From contig NW_017264849.1 of NCBI RefSeq assembly GCF_000149955.1, positions 121,679 through 185,678 of the forward strand: 64,000 nucleotides of DNA, given 5' to 3'. Positions 1 through 10,233 of the stretch are shown here, piece by piece; within the stretch, counting starts at the first letter, position 1, and every line of letters starts with the position of its first letter. The notes beneath the pieces are model-generated. The model was given only the letters and a program-made list of their open reading frames with translations, was not told where the DNA came from and searched no databases. This stretch comes from Fusarium oxysporum f. sp. lycopersici 4287 (Eukaryota > Ascomycota > Sordariomycetes > Hypocreales > Nectriaceae). Made by a program: the position numbers and the translations under genes.

Positions 1-182
1 CTCGTAGACTGATGATCATATGACCGACCTAGACGCCCTGTTTAATATTACTACATGAAGACATAAGACAGGCCGCGTGCATTATGCCACTCTAAAGCCG
101 TCAGATCTCTTGTCCGTCATTTCAGTCACAAGTACCAACTAATCATGAAAATCCACATCTTTGCCGTTCATTTTCTTGCAGT

Positions 183-1097
183 CGCATCCAGCGCCGCCTT
201 TCTCATCACAGCCTATCCCAATATGACGCATTGAAACAAGGATTAGCTTCCCGAGGCTTCAGCGTTGTGCAACCCGAGAGCGCCACAGCTGGCACTGTTA
301 TTTCAGAAGTTTGCGGAAAGACTTATCTAGATGATGTCACTGTGATCCGTGCGGCAGTGGAGCAGCCACTGGCCGCAGGGAAGGAGATTGTCCTTGTTTG
401 CCATAGCTACGGTGGTATTCCGGGTTCTGCAGCTGCGGAGGGCTACCAGGTTCATGAGCGCCATGAGAAAGGCTTGCCTGGAGGAATTAAGCATATCGTC
501 TACTTGGCAGCGTTCGCACTCCCCGAGAAACGGATGTCCCTGTTGTCAGCCATTGGCGGCACGTATGCGCCCTTTATGAACAACGAGGTATGTTGCTATT
601 TTTTAAATGAGCATTATTCTATGAATGTCCAATGTACAAGAATTTATCTAGTGTTCTGGCACGATATTGGAGTCATTGTCTTCTTTACCTTTATGTAGCG
701 GCTGAAGCCGTCTCAACATCATCACAGGAAACCGTTGACTAACAGGCAATATAGGGAGGTGTCATTTCTTTGGGCCAAGGTGCTCAAGATGCCCTTTTCA
801 ATGATTCTGACTCGGAAACCGCAAATCGTTTGCTCGCTGGCTGCGTTTACCAGAGCACTGCGAGCTTGGAGACACCGTCGATGTTCGCTGCGACAGACGT
901 CTCGGTTCCCAAGACATACGACATACGTTGCATGTGAAAATGACCATGCACTTCCTTTTGATGCCCAAATTGCAATGAGTAATGCGCTGGGAAACTTTAC
1001 AAATGTTATCAAGGTTCGGTCTGGGCATAGTGTGTACCAGAACATGGAGGTTCTGCCTGAGGTCCTTGCAGCTATTGAGACAGCAGCAGCTTCTTAA
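183..1097 (+). pseudogene. alpha/beta hydrolase, frameshifted
   Basis: This is a probable serine alpha/beta hydrolase of the small fungal esterase type. The first visible exon runs to 587 and carries the nucleophile elbow VCHSYGG (about 393-413) and the stretch HIVYLAAFALPE typical of this family. An intron at 588-754 has donor GTATGT, branch GACTAAC and acceptor TAG. The second exon opens GGVISLGQG, but its frame breaks at 914-927, where the heptamer ACATACG is present twice in tandem. Counting one copy puts the reading back on CENDHALPFDAQ (the conserved late motif with the acidic residue) and on the His motif GHSVY near the end at 1097. As it stands the protein stops at about 936, before the catalytic histidine. 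No convincing start codon is seen; sequence resembling the N-terminus is open back to about 183, so an upstream exon may be missing or decayed. The family call is solid; non-functionality is inferred. Confidence 0.65.
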
Positions 1098-1827
1098 TTC
1101 GGGCTTTGCTAAATAAAATTAATTAATTAGTAGGGTATTTGAGAAATTAAAAACAGTCGCCTTTTAATAAAGGTACTTAGAATTCTTTAAAGTCCTGTCT
1201 TACTCCTAACTTTACCAGATCCTACTGGTTTTGCCTTGATAAGTCTTACTATGCCTTCAGGATCTAAGCGAGAGTGTATGGTCAGGAATCACCGCGCCGC
1301 CACTGCGGCTTTATTAAAAACAAGTCCTGTATATTACCTGTTGGAAGCTTAAGGGCCATGAGAGAGTGATGGCAAATGTGTCAAGTGCTAGGAGCGCTGT
1401 CTGACCTAATTTGTACTGGCTGTATACCTATTCCTGAATAGATTCAAAAGGAACCTTTCATAAAAGTTCACAGTTGCCGAGCCGTTCCTCCCTCTGGCGC
1501 TGACCTGCAGCCTATGGCGTCCCTCGCGGGTCTCATGTGTGACGAGATTCGATCTGTTGCGGGTGAGAAATCAGCAGCTTCAGCAGCTGAGCTCTTTATG
1601 CCTTGAGCCCGGGGAGGGGCGGCCTTAAATTTGCCCGCAGCTCTATCTTCTCGTCTGTCGGGACTTGCAACGTCCGGGAGCGCCATCCTGATGACAAGAA
1701 CGAATCTGCAATTTCGATCACAATTTGTGCCATTGCCCCAGTCTGAATGGAAGGGCTTGTTGACAAATTGAACATTGTAAGATGCATCACAATAGATACC
1801 TAGGCCATAACAGATAGTCTTGTAATC
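1098..1827. other. intergenic, no gene seen
   Basis: No convincing coding region was found. The part from about 1110 to 1330 is AT-rich and looks like worn repeat sequence. The rest is unremarkable 3' flank between two convergent genes. Confidence 0.5.
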
Positions 1828-2406
1828 TCATGAAATTTCTCCAGAACTAAACTTTGAACAAGCATCATCCACCATCCCTTGCCCAATCGCAACCTGATAA
1901 CTCTCCGACTTGGTAGCACACCACGGCATCAACATTCTATGAGCCTCAATCGTCACAATCCCATACAACTCCCAAGCCTCATCCCCAGGACTAGATGGCG
2001 TCGCCGTACTCGGCGTACTAACAGATTCCCCTGATGCTTCACTCGGCCTTGGCCTAACATACCACTGCGTCCAGCTAATTACCCCCGCAGGCGCATCAGC
2101 CCTCGATACAATTCCATTCGGCACTCTCTGGAAAATAATCGGCCATTTTAAATCTCTCTGAACTCCCGGTCCAAGTCTCATTACCTCATAAGCTTGGTAA
2201 CAACATAGACTTTGTCCTGGATCTGATGAGTCGAAGAAGCGGTCATTGGCGACAATTTCATAATCTAGATTTGACTTTTCCCAAGATCTCATGCCAGGAT
2301 TGTGGCGTAGGACAGGTTCGTATGTCTGTACGTAGTCGAGAACAGCTTGGTGAGGAATATGGCGGGGTATTGGGATGTTGACAAAGCAGTGGTGCTGCGA
2401 GCGCAT
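1828..2406 (-). CDS. hypothetical protein, possibly DUF7053-like
   Basis: This is an intron-free reading frame of 192 residues, starting MRSQHHCFVNIPIP. The first half has the look of a fungal START-like/DUF7053 protein: a short beta-strand start, then HQAVLDYVQTYEPVLRHNP, a DRFFD segment, and a later strand with GVISWTQWYVRPR that resembles the family's 'apaGv....W.v' region. A serine/threonine/proline-rich linker (about residues 125-142) separates this from a C-terminal helix with IEAHRMLMPW. No signal peptide or membrane segment is present. It is convergent with the hydrolase upstream. The family assignment is from memory of pattern only and is uncertain; that it encodes a protein is fairly likely given its length and codon use. 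Confidence 0.5.
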   Translation of the reverse strand: MRSQHHCFVNIPIPRHIPHQAVLDYVQTYEPVLRHNPGMRSWEKSNLDYEIVANDRFFDSSDPGQSLCCYQAYEVMRLGPGVQRDLKWPIIFQRVPNGIVSRADAPAGVISWTQWYVRPRPSEASGESVSTPSTATPSSPGDEAWELYGIVTIEAHRMLMPWCATKSESYQVAIGQGMVDDACSKFSSGEIS

Positions 2407-3012
2407 GCTCCCTTATATCGCCGCGAGCTAGAAGCTGTCAGACATGGTGGCGAATCCACTGGTCCAGTAATCTTACGGCGAATGAGAGCCCTGGTTGTCC
2501 CTCGATTAAATGAGGCTCAAGTACGGGTGCGACGGATCCAGTGTCTGAGAGTAAAGTGGCGTGTCTAGTGCTGGAGATTCTGTCGTTTGGTTTGGCAATG
2601 GGAAGCATTGATGACTGTTCAGATTGATAACAGAAGAATGACGAAGTTATCGCCAAGATTCCAGTTTGGAGTCGGCCAAGGTCCTGAACACGAGCGGCAC
2701 AACTCAAGCACGCTAGGTTTAGATTGACAGGTCTGTGGGGACGCTATGGAGATCTGGCCAATCACCTCGAGACCAAGCATGGGAAGTTCCGTTGAGTCTA
2801 TTTATAGATGCCGAATTTTCCACCGCTAGATTGAGGGGGCTCATCCAATAATTGTGCTCTTATTGCGGCAGCATCTGACAGTTTGATAAGGTTGCTAGCA
2901 TTAAGCTGTTTATATCTACATCGGAAAATATGGCTCGGCCAGTCCAAATCAATCGGACGGACTATGCCAAGCCCAACCGTTGATCATGCAAGCCAACGAT
3001 GACACCGATACC
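2407..3012. other. intergenic, no gene seen
   Basis: The stretch between the hypothetical gene and the gap-truncated NmrA-like gene contains short open frames only, none with recognisable features. Confidence 0.5.
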
Positions 3013-3054
3013 CTATAGTCTAGCCAAGTCGATATCGGACGTAAAATTCATGAA

Positions 3055-3209
3055 NNNNNNNNNNNNNNNNNNNNNNNNNNNNNNNNNNNNNNNNNNNNNN
3101 NNNNNNNNNNNNNNNNNNNNNNNNNNNNNNNNNNNNNNNNNNNNNNNNNNNNNNNNNNNNNNNNNNNNNNNNNNNNNNNNNNNNNNNNNNNNNNNNNNNN
3201 NNNNNNNNN
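3055..3209. other. assembly gap (155 N)
   Basis: A run of N hides the 3' end of the NmrA-like gene whose visible part starts at 3210. The paralogue at 6752-7812 needs only about 36 more residues after the equivalent point, so the true stop codon probably lies inside this gap. The in-frame residues read after it, before a stop at 3013, do not resemble the family. Confidence 0.95.
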
Positions 3210-4203
3210 GGCCGTTCTCGCACATGGCACCCAACACAGCGATTAAACCCTGGAGATGTTCCTTGGGGTAAATATCGTAGAACTGCGGGTGCGAAGGAAG
3301 CTCGGTAAGGACTCCCGCTTTGAGAGTCTCAACAGAATCATGTACAACGTGGAAAGGAACGCCTTCGTTCAAAATCAGCGACTGATAAAAGCTTTTTTCA
3401 TGGTAACTCACCCTTGACTTCCTGGGCCTGTTTTGCGAGGTCGTTCCAAGTAATTCTATCACCAATGACGTACGAGGTTCGTTCCCATGTCGGCAGGTCC
3501 AAAGCAGCTGCCACGAACCTGGCTACATCAGACGAGTGAGTGAGAACCACCGGCACGTCACCTGAGCCCGGAAGTGCAGCAAAATTGTTCCGCATGTCGA
3601 TGAAGAGGGAAATATCATCCATATTAGATTTATGCTTTGGCGTTCCGTAGTAGTCGAGGAAATAGCCGTTGTAAACTTTGGTCCATTCCAAAGACGTAAG
3701 TTCTAGTTGGTCTACCGCCGCTTGCTTCGCCATCGCCGGTGGGAAAGATTCGCTTTGCCTTGAGTTGTCATGTCAGATCTTATTGCTCACAGATTGAGAG
3801 CACTTGGGGGGGACCTACTCGAGAGTGTACGGGGTGCCGAAATAGCTGGGGATGAATCTCTTGGTTGTCTTGGACTTATCGGCGGCACGGATGAGATTGA
3901 CCTCTGAACTGTTGTCACCGCTGATATTATTCACAGTTGAGATGACTATCTCGACGTTCCTCTCTTCAAGAATCGAGGCGAGGGAATCAACGTCAGAGTA
4001 GTCTACCGTTACAACGCGAGCGCCCAAGCTCTCCTCCAAGCCTGTCATATTCTTCCCAACTTTAGCTTTTTCTTCGAGTTTTGCCAACAAGATTCACTTA
4101 CCCTTCTTGACAGAACGAGAACCTCATGCTTGCCGCGAGCCTTGATGGCGTCGACGAGTGTACGCCCCAGGCCTCCAGTTCCGCCAGCAATAGCAACAGT
4201 CAT
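3210..4203 (-). CDS. NmrA-like NAD(P)-binding protein 1, 3' end in gap
   Basis: An atypical short-chain dehydrogenase of the NmrA/isoflavone-reductase-like family, acting either as a redox-sensing regulator or as an NAD(P)H reductase. The start MTVAIAGGTGGLGR gives the GGxGxxG dinucleotide-binding loop at residues 7-13. Exons run 4203-4102, 4051-3819, 3752-3412 and 3362 into the gap. Introns 1 (donor GTAAGT), 2 (GTAGGT) and 3 (GTGAGT) join in frame and give ends that align without gaps to the paralogue at 6752-7812. Shared landmarks are RFIPSYFG, YNGYFLDYYG, YVIGDRITWNDL and LTELPSH. Intron positions 1 and 3 are shared with the paralogue; intron 2 is private. It lies head-to-tail with a C2H2 regulator, and its upstream region holds the 15-bp motif at 4691-4705. 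The substrate is unknown. Confidence 0.8.
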
Positions 4204-4835
4204 ATTGAGAAGTGGATTTTTGTATTTTGATTCTGAGTGATAATGAGATATCGGGAGACGCGTTCGATGGAGGCGAGCTTGATATTTATGCTTCGAGATA
4301 AGCTTAAGTAGTGGCCAGCCCCCCAGTCCAGTGGAGTCAAGGTCACGGTGTTAGGGGATTCCGTGTTAGGCCAGACCCAGGAGTTAAGACCTATGTCTAC
4401 AAAGTCCGAGGGTGGGCTAGGCATGCTCGGACTCCTGCTTCTCCGTTAGCGATCCCTTATACAAGCTGCTGACAAAAGCTGTCCTGGAAGACATAAAATC
4501 GACATGGAACACGTTGCGGATCTCGCGATATGAGTACCGACGCATGTTTTGTCAGCCCTCGTGATTATGGCCAGATGTCAGTGGGTTGTCTTTCATCAAG
4601 GCCTTTCCCCCATAGCCCGCCTACGGGGTTCTTAGTAAGGTAGTTTGGGTTAGGGTTCGGTAGGAAAGGTACCGTCACTAGCATAGTCCACATCCCACAT
4701 CGCTCGCCCAGCTTCCCGGAGGTGCTGGCCCGCGTTCATGCAGCAAACCTTTCGGTAATTGGCCCATTTATCTCTTTGGAAGACTGTATTGAGCAACTAG
4801 CTCATCAATTCGCAGCAGCCCGAAAATAGAGTGTT
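4204..4835. other. promoter region of NmrA-like gene 1
   Basis: This region lies between the NmrA-like start and the 3' end of the transcription-factor gene. Apart from the shared motif at 4691-4705, no coding feature is seen. Confidence 0.5.
4691..4705. promoter_or_regulatory. 15-bp shared promoter motif, copy 1
   Basis: The sequence CATCCCACATCGCTC lies about 490 bp upstream of the NmrA-like start at 4203. The identical 15-mer recurs at 7963-7977 and, inverted, at 6314-6328, in each case upstream of another gene of the same trio. It is a candidate binding site for the linked C2H2 factor; that role is inferred. Confidence 0.5.
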
Positions 4836-6180
4836 TTAATGGTCTTTACCACTTTTTAGATGTAAAAATAGATATGGATCCAGTCGCTTTATCAGTTCAC
4901 GATGGTTCTCCTCCGACGGTCTCACCAAGTAACACCCAATAACCATCCCCAGAGTAAAGTCCCAAGCTACAAGATCCGACACGTGAGTTAATTCAGTACA
5001 CGGGACGAGCAAATCGGCGACCGTTCCAGCCCCTTCTCCCTCGCGGGGAAATGCTGCGTCATCGCCCTCCCAGTAGTAGCTTGGTAAGGGAATCCTGACT
5101 TTAAGCATACAGGGCGTCAAGTAGTCCAGTGTCTTGAACTGCGGAAAGTGACGCAATAAGATCGAATTGAGATGCACGTGAACCTTGAAGTGCAAAAGGG
5201 CCAGCCTCGGTATGTGAGTACAGCATTTTACGCCAGGGGGGCTGTATGCTTACCGCTGGTAGCACTCACGGATTATTCGACTTGAGTTTCGATCGTCTAT
5301 TGCCTTTTGATCATAGATGTCCACGGATTGGAAGAGCTGCCACAGATGCTTGCTGTTCATGAAAGCGGATCGGAACGTCTCTGCCCCACGGTAAGTGCAG
5401 AGGATCAGGGCGATGAGAAGGACCTGAAATGAAGCGAGGAACTCAGCTCGAGGTCCAGGTGAGTCTGTGATGGATTGACAAAGTTTGAACTATTTAAGTA
5501 TCAAAGAATTGCTGTTCAAATTGGAGTCACTGATCTTACGAGTTGGTGGTCAAGCACCTTTAGCAGGGCATCATGATAGAACCGGGCCTGGTCTCTAGTC
5601 TCTGGAGTATCAAGTACCCATAGTCCGGCTGTTAAAACCGCAGCCGTTAGTTCGGGAGGATGTTCTGAGTGCAAGAAAGTCTTTTTATGCAGGAGAGGCC
5701 AGTGTGGGTGAAAGTGTAGAAAGTAGGACGCCTCAAGCTCGTTACGAGACGATGATTGGAGTAACTGCATAGCTGGGTTCGAAGAAAGGTTCAAACCCTC
5801 TAGTTCTATGCTGAGGAGCCATTCTGATGTGGCCAGGCAGTTATCGACTGGCTCGGAAGCAGGTGCAGACTTTTGAGATTCAGATACTGCGTTTTCTGTT
5901 GATGGTTCTCCCTGATCGTTTCGCTCGGGAGTCTGATCGGATTGATGGCTGATCGCCCCATGGCGTTTGAGCAAATCACTTCACAGATTTAGCAACAATT
6001 AGCCAGAAGCCAATGAGATGGGAATACCCACCTTCGATTGAAAGTAGCTGGACATAACGTGCATGCAAACGGGCGGAGGTTCAAGTGATCCCTCTCATGA
6101 CGTAAGAGATGCTCTTTCTTCTTGTACGACCGGGCGCATCCCGCATAGTTGCAGTAGAATCGAGGTAGGTCGGAAGACAT
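4836..6180 (-). CDS. C2H2 zinc-finger transcription factor
   Basis: A probable nuclear, pathway-specific regulator of 375 residues. Exons are 6180-6032, 5978-5540, 5423-5254 and 5205-4836, which sum to an intact frame. Residues about 9-65 hold two C2H2 fingers: C-x4-C-x12-H-x3-H (FYCNYAGC to RHERDH) and C-x2-C-x12-H-x4-H (CTLC to KRHGAISH). The first intron falls inside the second finger. An acidic, Ser/Gln-rich linker follows, and then a region like the fungal-specific transcription factor domain (SYFLHFHPHWPLLHKKTF, typical of the 'fHp.fPilHkpTF' opening). The protein is shorter than many of this class. It sits between two NmrA-like genes on the same strand. Copies of the shared motif at 6233-6328, 50-150 bp upstream of its start, suggest it may regulate itself. 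The targets are an inference. Confidence 0.8.
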
Positions 6181-6232
6181 TGGAGATCTCGAAAGGGATA
6201 AGTTGAGATGTAACAGAATTACTCATAATGCA

Positions 6233-6328
6233 CGATGTGGGATGAAGGATACCTTGTTTTAATAAGCGTACTATTGCTGGAACGCGCCATGTGGGATTTT
6301 GGCTTTTAGAGCTGAGCGATGTGGGATG
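6233..6328. promoter_or_regulatory. cluster of shared promoter motifs, copies 2-4
   Basis: Three motif copies stand in the promoter of the C2H2 factor: CGATGTGGGATG at 6233-6244, CATGTGGGAT at about 6288-6297, and GAGCGATGTGGGATG at 6314-6328. The last is the exact reverse complement of the 15-mer at 4691 and 7963. A half-repeat GCGGGAT follows directly. Repetition upstream of a regulator gene fits autoregulation (inference). Confidence 0.55.
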
Positions 6329-6751
6329 CGGGATTTCGACTTTGCCTAATTCGGCAACCTTAGCTATGATTTATCTACGACAACGGTACCGAAATCCGAT
6401 ATGTTTACAAACTGTTCGAGTCCTATTTGCGTTAAGTCCGGGTAGCGGAACTCCCTTCTGGATGGACGAAGAATCGGGCGATGCCGATTTATTCACTGAC
6501 TTATTGCGCTTCTGCTGTACTGCGGCAGGTGGCCGGAGGGAGATGTATTCTCTTTATGGATAACGCATTACTTTACCGCTCTCAGGGGATACAGCGGATA
6601 TGCAAGGAGCTAAGAGTTGGAGTAACTAAACAGTAGATTATAAGAGTGCTCAAAGCTTTCGATATCAGGCTTTATTATCTACTAATCGATCGAATGACTT
6701 TCTAGGTACAAGTAGCTACGTAACGTAGTACCCATGTAGAATACGAGGAGA
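6329..6751. other. intergenic between TF and NmrA-like gene 2
   Basis: A short non-coding spacer forming the distal TF promoter and the 3' flank of the NmrA-like gene. A 90-codon open frame on the plus strand has no recognisable content. Confidence 0.5.
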
Positions 6752-7812
6752 CTATTTCTTGCACGCAATCTCCAAAACATCTCGAGCTGTCGTCGTCTTG
6801 ATCTCCGGGAAAATATCATTAAGACTCTTCTCCGGCTGGAAATCCATCGCTCCCTGGTCAAACAGGATACCGAACTGGGCCAGCATGCCTTGCAGCGCTG
6901 GTTTCGGGAAGAAGGGATAGAGAGCTTCGTGGCTCGGAAGCTCCGTGATCTTTCCTGATTTAAGGAGGTCAACCGAATCGTATGTAACCTCAAATTTGTC
7001 GCCTGTCAATTCTGGTCAGCTTCTATAGCCAGATGTAAACGAAGCAGGAGGGCGGTTCTTGTTAGCCCATACGTACCAGTAGCTTCTTCAGAAAGCTGTG
7101 TAAATTCCTTCCACGTGAGCCTATCGCCGATGATATATGACACTGGCTCCCACTTCTCTAGCGTCAAGAGCTTAGCTGTGAAGTTGCCGACATCCTTGGT
7201 ATAAGTAAAGACAAGAGGCTGGTTCGGGTTGCCCGGGATCACAGCCTTTCTTCCAGGAATATCCAGAACGATAGTCATGTGGTCAAGGTACGTCTTGAGG
7301 TTCGGCGCGCCCCAGTAATCAAGAAAGAAGCCATTCGCAACTACGGTCCACTCTAGGTCAGTTTTCTCGAGTGCATCAAAGAGAGATAACTTGGCCGCGG
7401 CAATGGGGAACCAAGAGTGCTCTGGGCGATACTTGATACCCCAGACGCTAGGGATGTATCGTTTAGTGGCTTTGGACTTAGCGGCCGCTTGAATGAGACC
7501 AAGCTCCTGCTCGGGAGGTGTATGTCCACCGAGTGCGGAGATGACGGTGTCGACGTGGTTTTCTTCGAGCAAGGTTGCGATACTATCGGGGTCGGAGTAG
7601 TCGATAGGTAGGATGCGTGCACCGAGCTCTTTCTCTAGTGCTGGGTTGGCCTGAGTGTAGACATGGTTAGCTGGGAGGTCCTAACATCCAGGGAGCCGTG
7701 ATCAAACCTTTCGGCTTAGAACGATGACCTCGAATTTTCCATCTACAATGGTCTCTTCAACGATAAAGCGACCAACACTGGCGGTGCCTCCTGCGATGGC
7801 TACAACGGGCAT
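6752..7812 (-). CDS. NmrA-like NAD(P)-binding protein 2
   Basis: A complete paralogue of the gene at 3210-4203, with a predicted 309 residues. Exons are 7812-7708, 7650-7077 and 7002-6752. The start is MPVVAIAGGTASVGR, with the GGxxxxG nucleotide-binding loop. Intron 1 has a weaker donor (GTTTGA) but a clear branch AGCTAACC and a CAG acceptor; intron 2 is GTACGT...GACAG. Family landmarks are RYIPSVWG, ANGFFLDYWGAP, FTYTKDVGNFTAKLL, YIIGDRLTWKEF and ITELPSH, ending EIACKK. It is probably cytosolic and binds NAD(P)(H); the substrate, or a regulatory role like that of NmrA, cannot be told from sequence. It carries the shared 15-mer at 7963-7977, about 150 bp upstream of its start. Confidence 0.85.
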
Positions 7813-8770
7813 GATGACCGATTTTAAAGACGATACGATGAGGGCTTGTGATTTATTCTGTGAACTGGAGCGAGGGGCAAATTGGTCTATATAGTCGCGT
7901 CTCCGACCGTGGACGTGGTGTTTGTGCATTAGCTTACAAAGGTCCGAGATCTCCGCAAGCGACATCCCACATCGCTCCATCCTATGTCACATCGCCCAAG
8001 GGTTTGTCAATCGCTAATTTATCAGGTGGCCTGTAGTCAATAACAGTATTTTTCAGGAGTCGCAGCTGCTGATCCAAGCTTGTTTCTATGCTGGTTCATG
8101 TAGCTATCAAAGTATTCACCATGTTGCGTGGTTATTGTATTTCTTGTAGCTGCGATGCGTCCCGTGCCGCTTCCAATAATGACGAATTGAATGTCAAGAC
8201 CCTCAAACTTTTGCCTAATGTCACAACTGTAACATGATATCCTCGACGCCTTTAGCAGCAAGCAGTTCCTGGCCTTGATTACGAGGATGGCAACACCTTT
8301 CTCGAAGGTGCGGCTAATTGGCTCGGGAGACTGGATATCGTCAACATTTCCCCCGTTCCTGTCCCAGCTGCAAGCGACACGCTCGAAGTGTGGCTCTATA
8401 CCTTAGCGCTGTTAGAACGGTTTGATCAAGCACCTCGAGCTCATGATTGATGGCTTAGCTGCCGTGGGCCAGGCCTAGTAGATACGGATCAAGAACAACC
8501 TACCAAAGAAGGGATCTGTTTACTATAGCACGAAGCGGTTAAGACTAGCATGTTGTACTTAAAGAAATGGTATAGTCACCTATTTTAGATCCTAACGATT
8601 TGATTGGGTTATTCGTTGTGTCTACGCTTTCGCTGTTTTCGCCCCCGACATGTTGCTTCGACTTGGATAGATGAACATTTTATTGAATCTTAACTCTGCT
8701 CTACCCCCCATCACTCAACTAATTCGCTAACCTTTCCACCATTTCCTTGCCATACAAACCCAATACGGGC
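7813..8770. other. intergenic with possible gene fragments
   Basis: Besides the motif at 7963, two short open stretches look protein-like but have no start or full domain: a minus-strand piece at about 8045-8215 (FEGLDIQFVIIGSGTGRIAA) and a plus-strand piece at about 8270-8460. They may be remnants of decayed genes; I cannot name them. Confidence 0.3.
7963..7977. promoter_or_regulatory. 15-bp shared promoter motif, copy 5
   Basis: CATCCCACATCGCTC is identical to 4691-4705 and to the inverse of 6314-6328. It lies about 150 bp upstream of the NmrA-like gene 2 start. A looser copy (ATGTCACATCGCC) follows at about 7984-7996. Confidence 0.55.
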
Positions 8771-8975
8771 AGCAGAAACGTTCTTGCAATATAGACTCGA
8801 ACAAGTCAAGCGCCCTCATCGCTTAGCCAAACCAGCTTGACATCGTTATCCACAAGGCAAGTTCCCACCAATCCTTCTCAACTATTTTAGCAGCTGCTGA
8901 CACAGGTATGTTAGGCAAGATAGCATTCATGCCATGGGTATAGCCTGACTAGCGGTAGAAGGAGTCCTGTGGTTT
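8771..8975 (-). pseudogene. decayed copy of esterase 3' end
   Basis: This stretch is visibly similar, base by base, to the 3' end of the esterase gene at about 11432-11650. Shared blocks include ACGTTCTTGCAA, GCTTGACATCGTT, CCAACCAATCCTTCT-like sequence, ACAGGTAT, GGCAAGAT and GCCATGGGTA, in the same order and orientation. The copy has many substitutions and small indels and is not open, so it encodes nothing now. Similarity may continue weakly to about 9075. Differences go in both directions rather than only C-to-T, so this is not a simple RIP product. It is about 2.7 kb from its better-preserved relative, which suggests an old tandem duplication. Confidence 0.65.
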
Positions 8976-9609
8976 GATCCACAGCGGCTTTTAAACAGTA
9001 TTAAAATAGATCTAAGAAGCGAATAGCGATGCTGCCGACGAGATAATCGACAGCAGGAGCGGCTAAGGCGATGAGAGCAGGGTATGCCTGATTTTCCAAA
9101 TATCGAGGCATTTTCTAACAAATTCTATAACTAAGTATATTATTAGTGCTGCCATGTGGCTGCCTTAGCCGAACACATTGCATTGCATATACGAACGCCT
9201 CCCTGTCTGAAAGAAAGCTTATTTGGACGGACCGACCCTCGATGAACTTGAAAGCGCACCACTTGTCGATCATAGTGGAACTAGTGCGAACCTTTAGTAA
9301 TACGAACACCGATTTTTCCGTGTCTAATTGGATGTGTGTGTGTTTTACTCTAGGGCTCCATGTCGCCTGTCTTTATATGGAGGTAATTGATGCAGCAGTA
9401 GGTCGCTGATTCCCGAACTCGGTCAGTTTGTGCACATGCGCAATAACATGGTGGCAAGCGAAACGGAATCATGATTGTACGTAAACTGCTTGTTGAGAAG
9501 CTTTAAAGCCTTGTGTTTTCTCTAGTTGCATTGCCGTGAAGAGTTGTGAATGATAGTAAGAAGATAAACTAATCGCCTCCAATACAAGCTGTCTCAGACG
9601 GATGGCCCT
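8976..9609. other. intergenic, no gene seen
   Basis: No supported gene. The first 100 bases may be a further worn part of the esterase relic. Confidence 0.4.
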
Positions 9610-10233
9610 CTACCAATTGCAAGGAACCTCGGCATCGGGATGCAGGACAATGCGTGACTTGATAAACCCGCAGTCACCCAGATATTCCACTCTCATGTGG
9701 TAGCATGTCTTGACATAACCTTTCCAAATGCGATGAGCGCGTTGGTTACCCGGGTCGACACAAATAGTCTGGTCGCGGCCACAGGACCTAAAGTCCCAAC
9801 AACCGCCAGGAACACTGTTACCGAGGTTGCTGCCAACCTTGTGGATGAGACATTCGTTGCAATCATTGATCCGAATCGATGATTGAGACTCAAATATAGT
9901 CAGAGGAGGGTCTCCATCAACAGGCACAGCAGTGAAGGTGTAAACCAGGTCAAATGCTGCGCTATAGTCAGGGCATGAACCTTGCTCGCAAGGCCCCGAC
10001 AGGATATGAAAGTGAGGGTTTGCAGATTCCCCCTTAGCAGCAGGAATAACATGGTCGGTAGTGTTCCAGTTGGCTGGGTCTTGGTAGGCCTTCTTGTCGA
10101 TGCCATCCCAATCAATGGTGGCCTTGATATCAAGAGGCTTCCATTGTGTTGTAGCAGGTTTAGGGGCTGATGCCACTGGGGTAGCCGTGACATAGGCGGC
10201 CAGAACCATGAGGAGGAACTTGGTGGCGACCAT
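9610..10233 (-). CDS. secreted cysteine-rich protein, candidate effector
   Basis: A single-exon gene for 207 residues. The N-terminus MVATKFLLMVLAAYVTATPV is a classic signal peptide, with cleavage probably after the alanine-rich stretch near residue 22. The mature part has ten cysteines (PCEQGSC, DCNEC, GGC, SC, IC, TC, DC, PC), an even number consistent with disulfide bonding outside the cell, and no membrane anchor or catalytic motif I recognise. Possible N-glycosylation occurs at NTT. The start is well placed and is the only ATG before the signal sequence. It is a candidate host-interaction or cell-wall protein on the basis of size, secretion and cysteine content only; function is unknown. 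Confidence 0.75.
   Translation of the reverse strand: MVATKFLLMVLAAYVTATPVASAPKPATTQWKPLDIKATIDWDGIDKKAYQDPANWNTTDHVIPAAKGESANPHFHILSGPCEQGSCPDYSAAFDLVYTFTAVPVDGDPPLTIFESQSSIRINDCNECLIHKVGSNLGNSVPGGCWDFRSCGRDQTICVDPGNQRAHRIWKGYVKTCYHMRVEYLGDCGFIKSRIVLHPDAEVPCNW

Noticed and set aside
3013..3054. C-terminus of NmrA-like protein 1 after the gap
   Set aside because: The residues do not match the paralogue's end, and the stop is most likely within the N-run.
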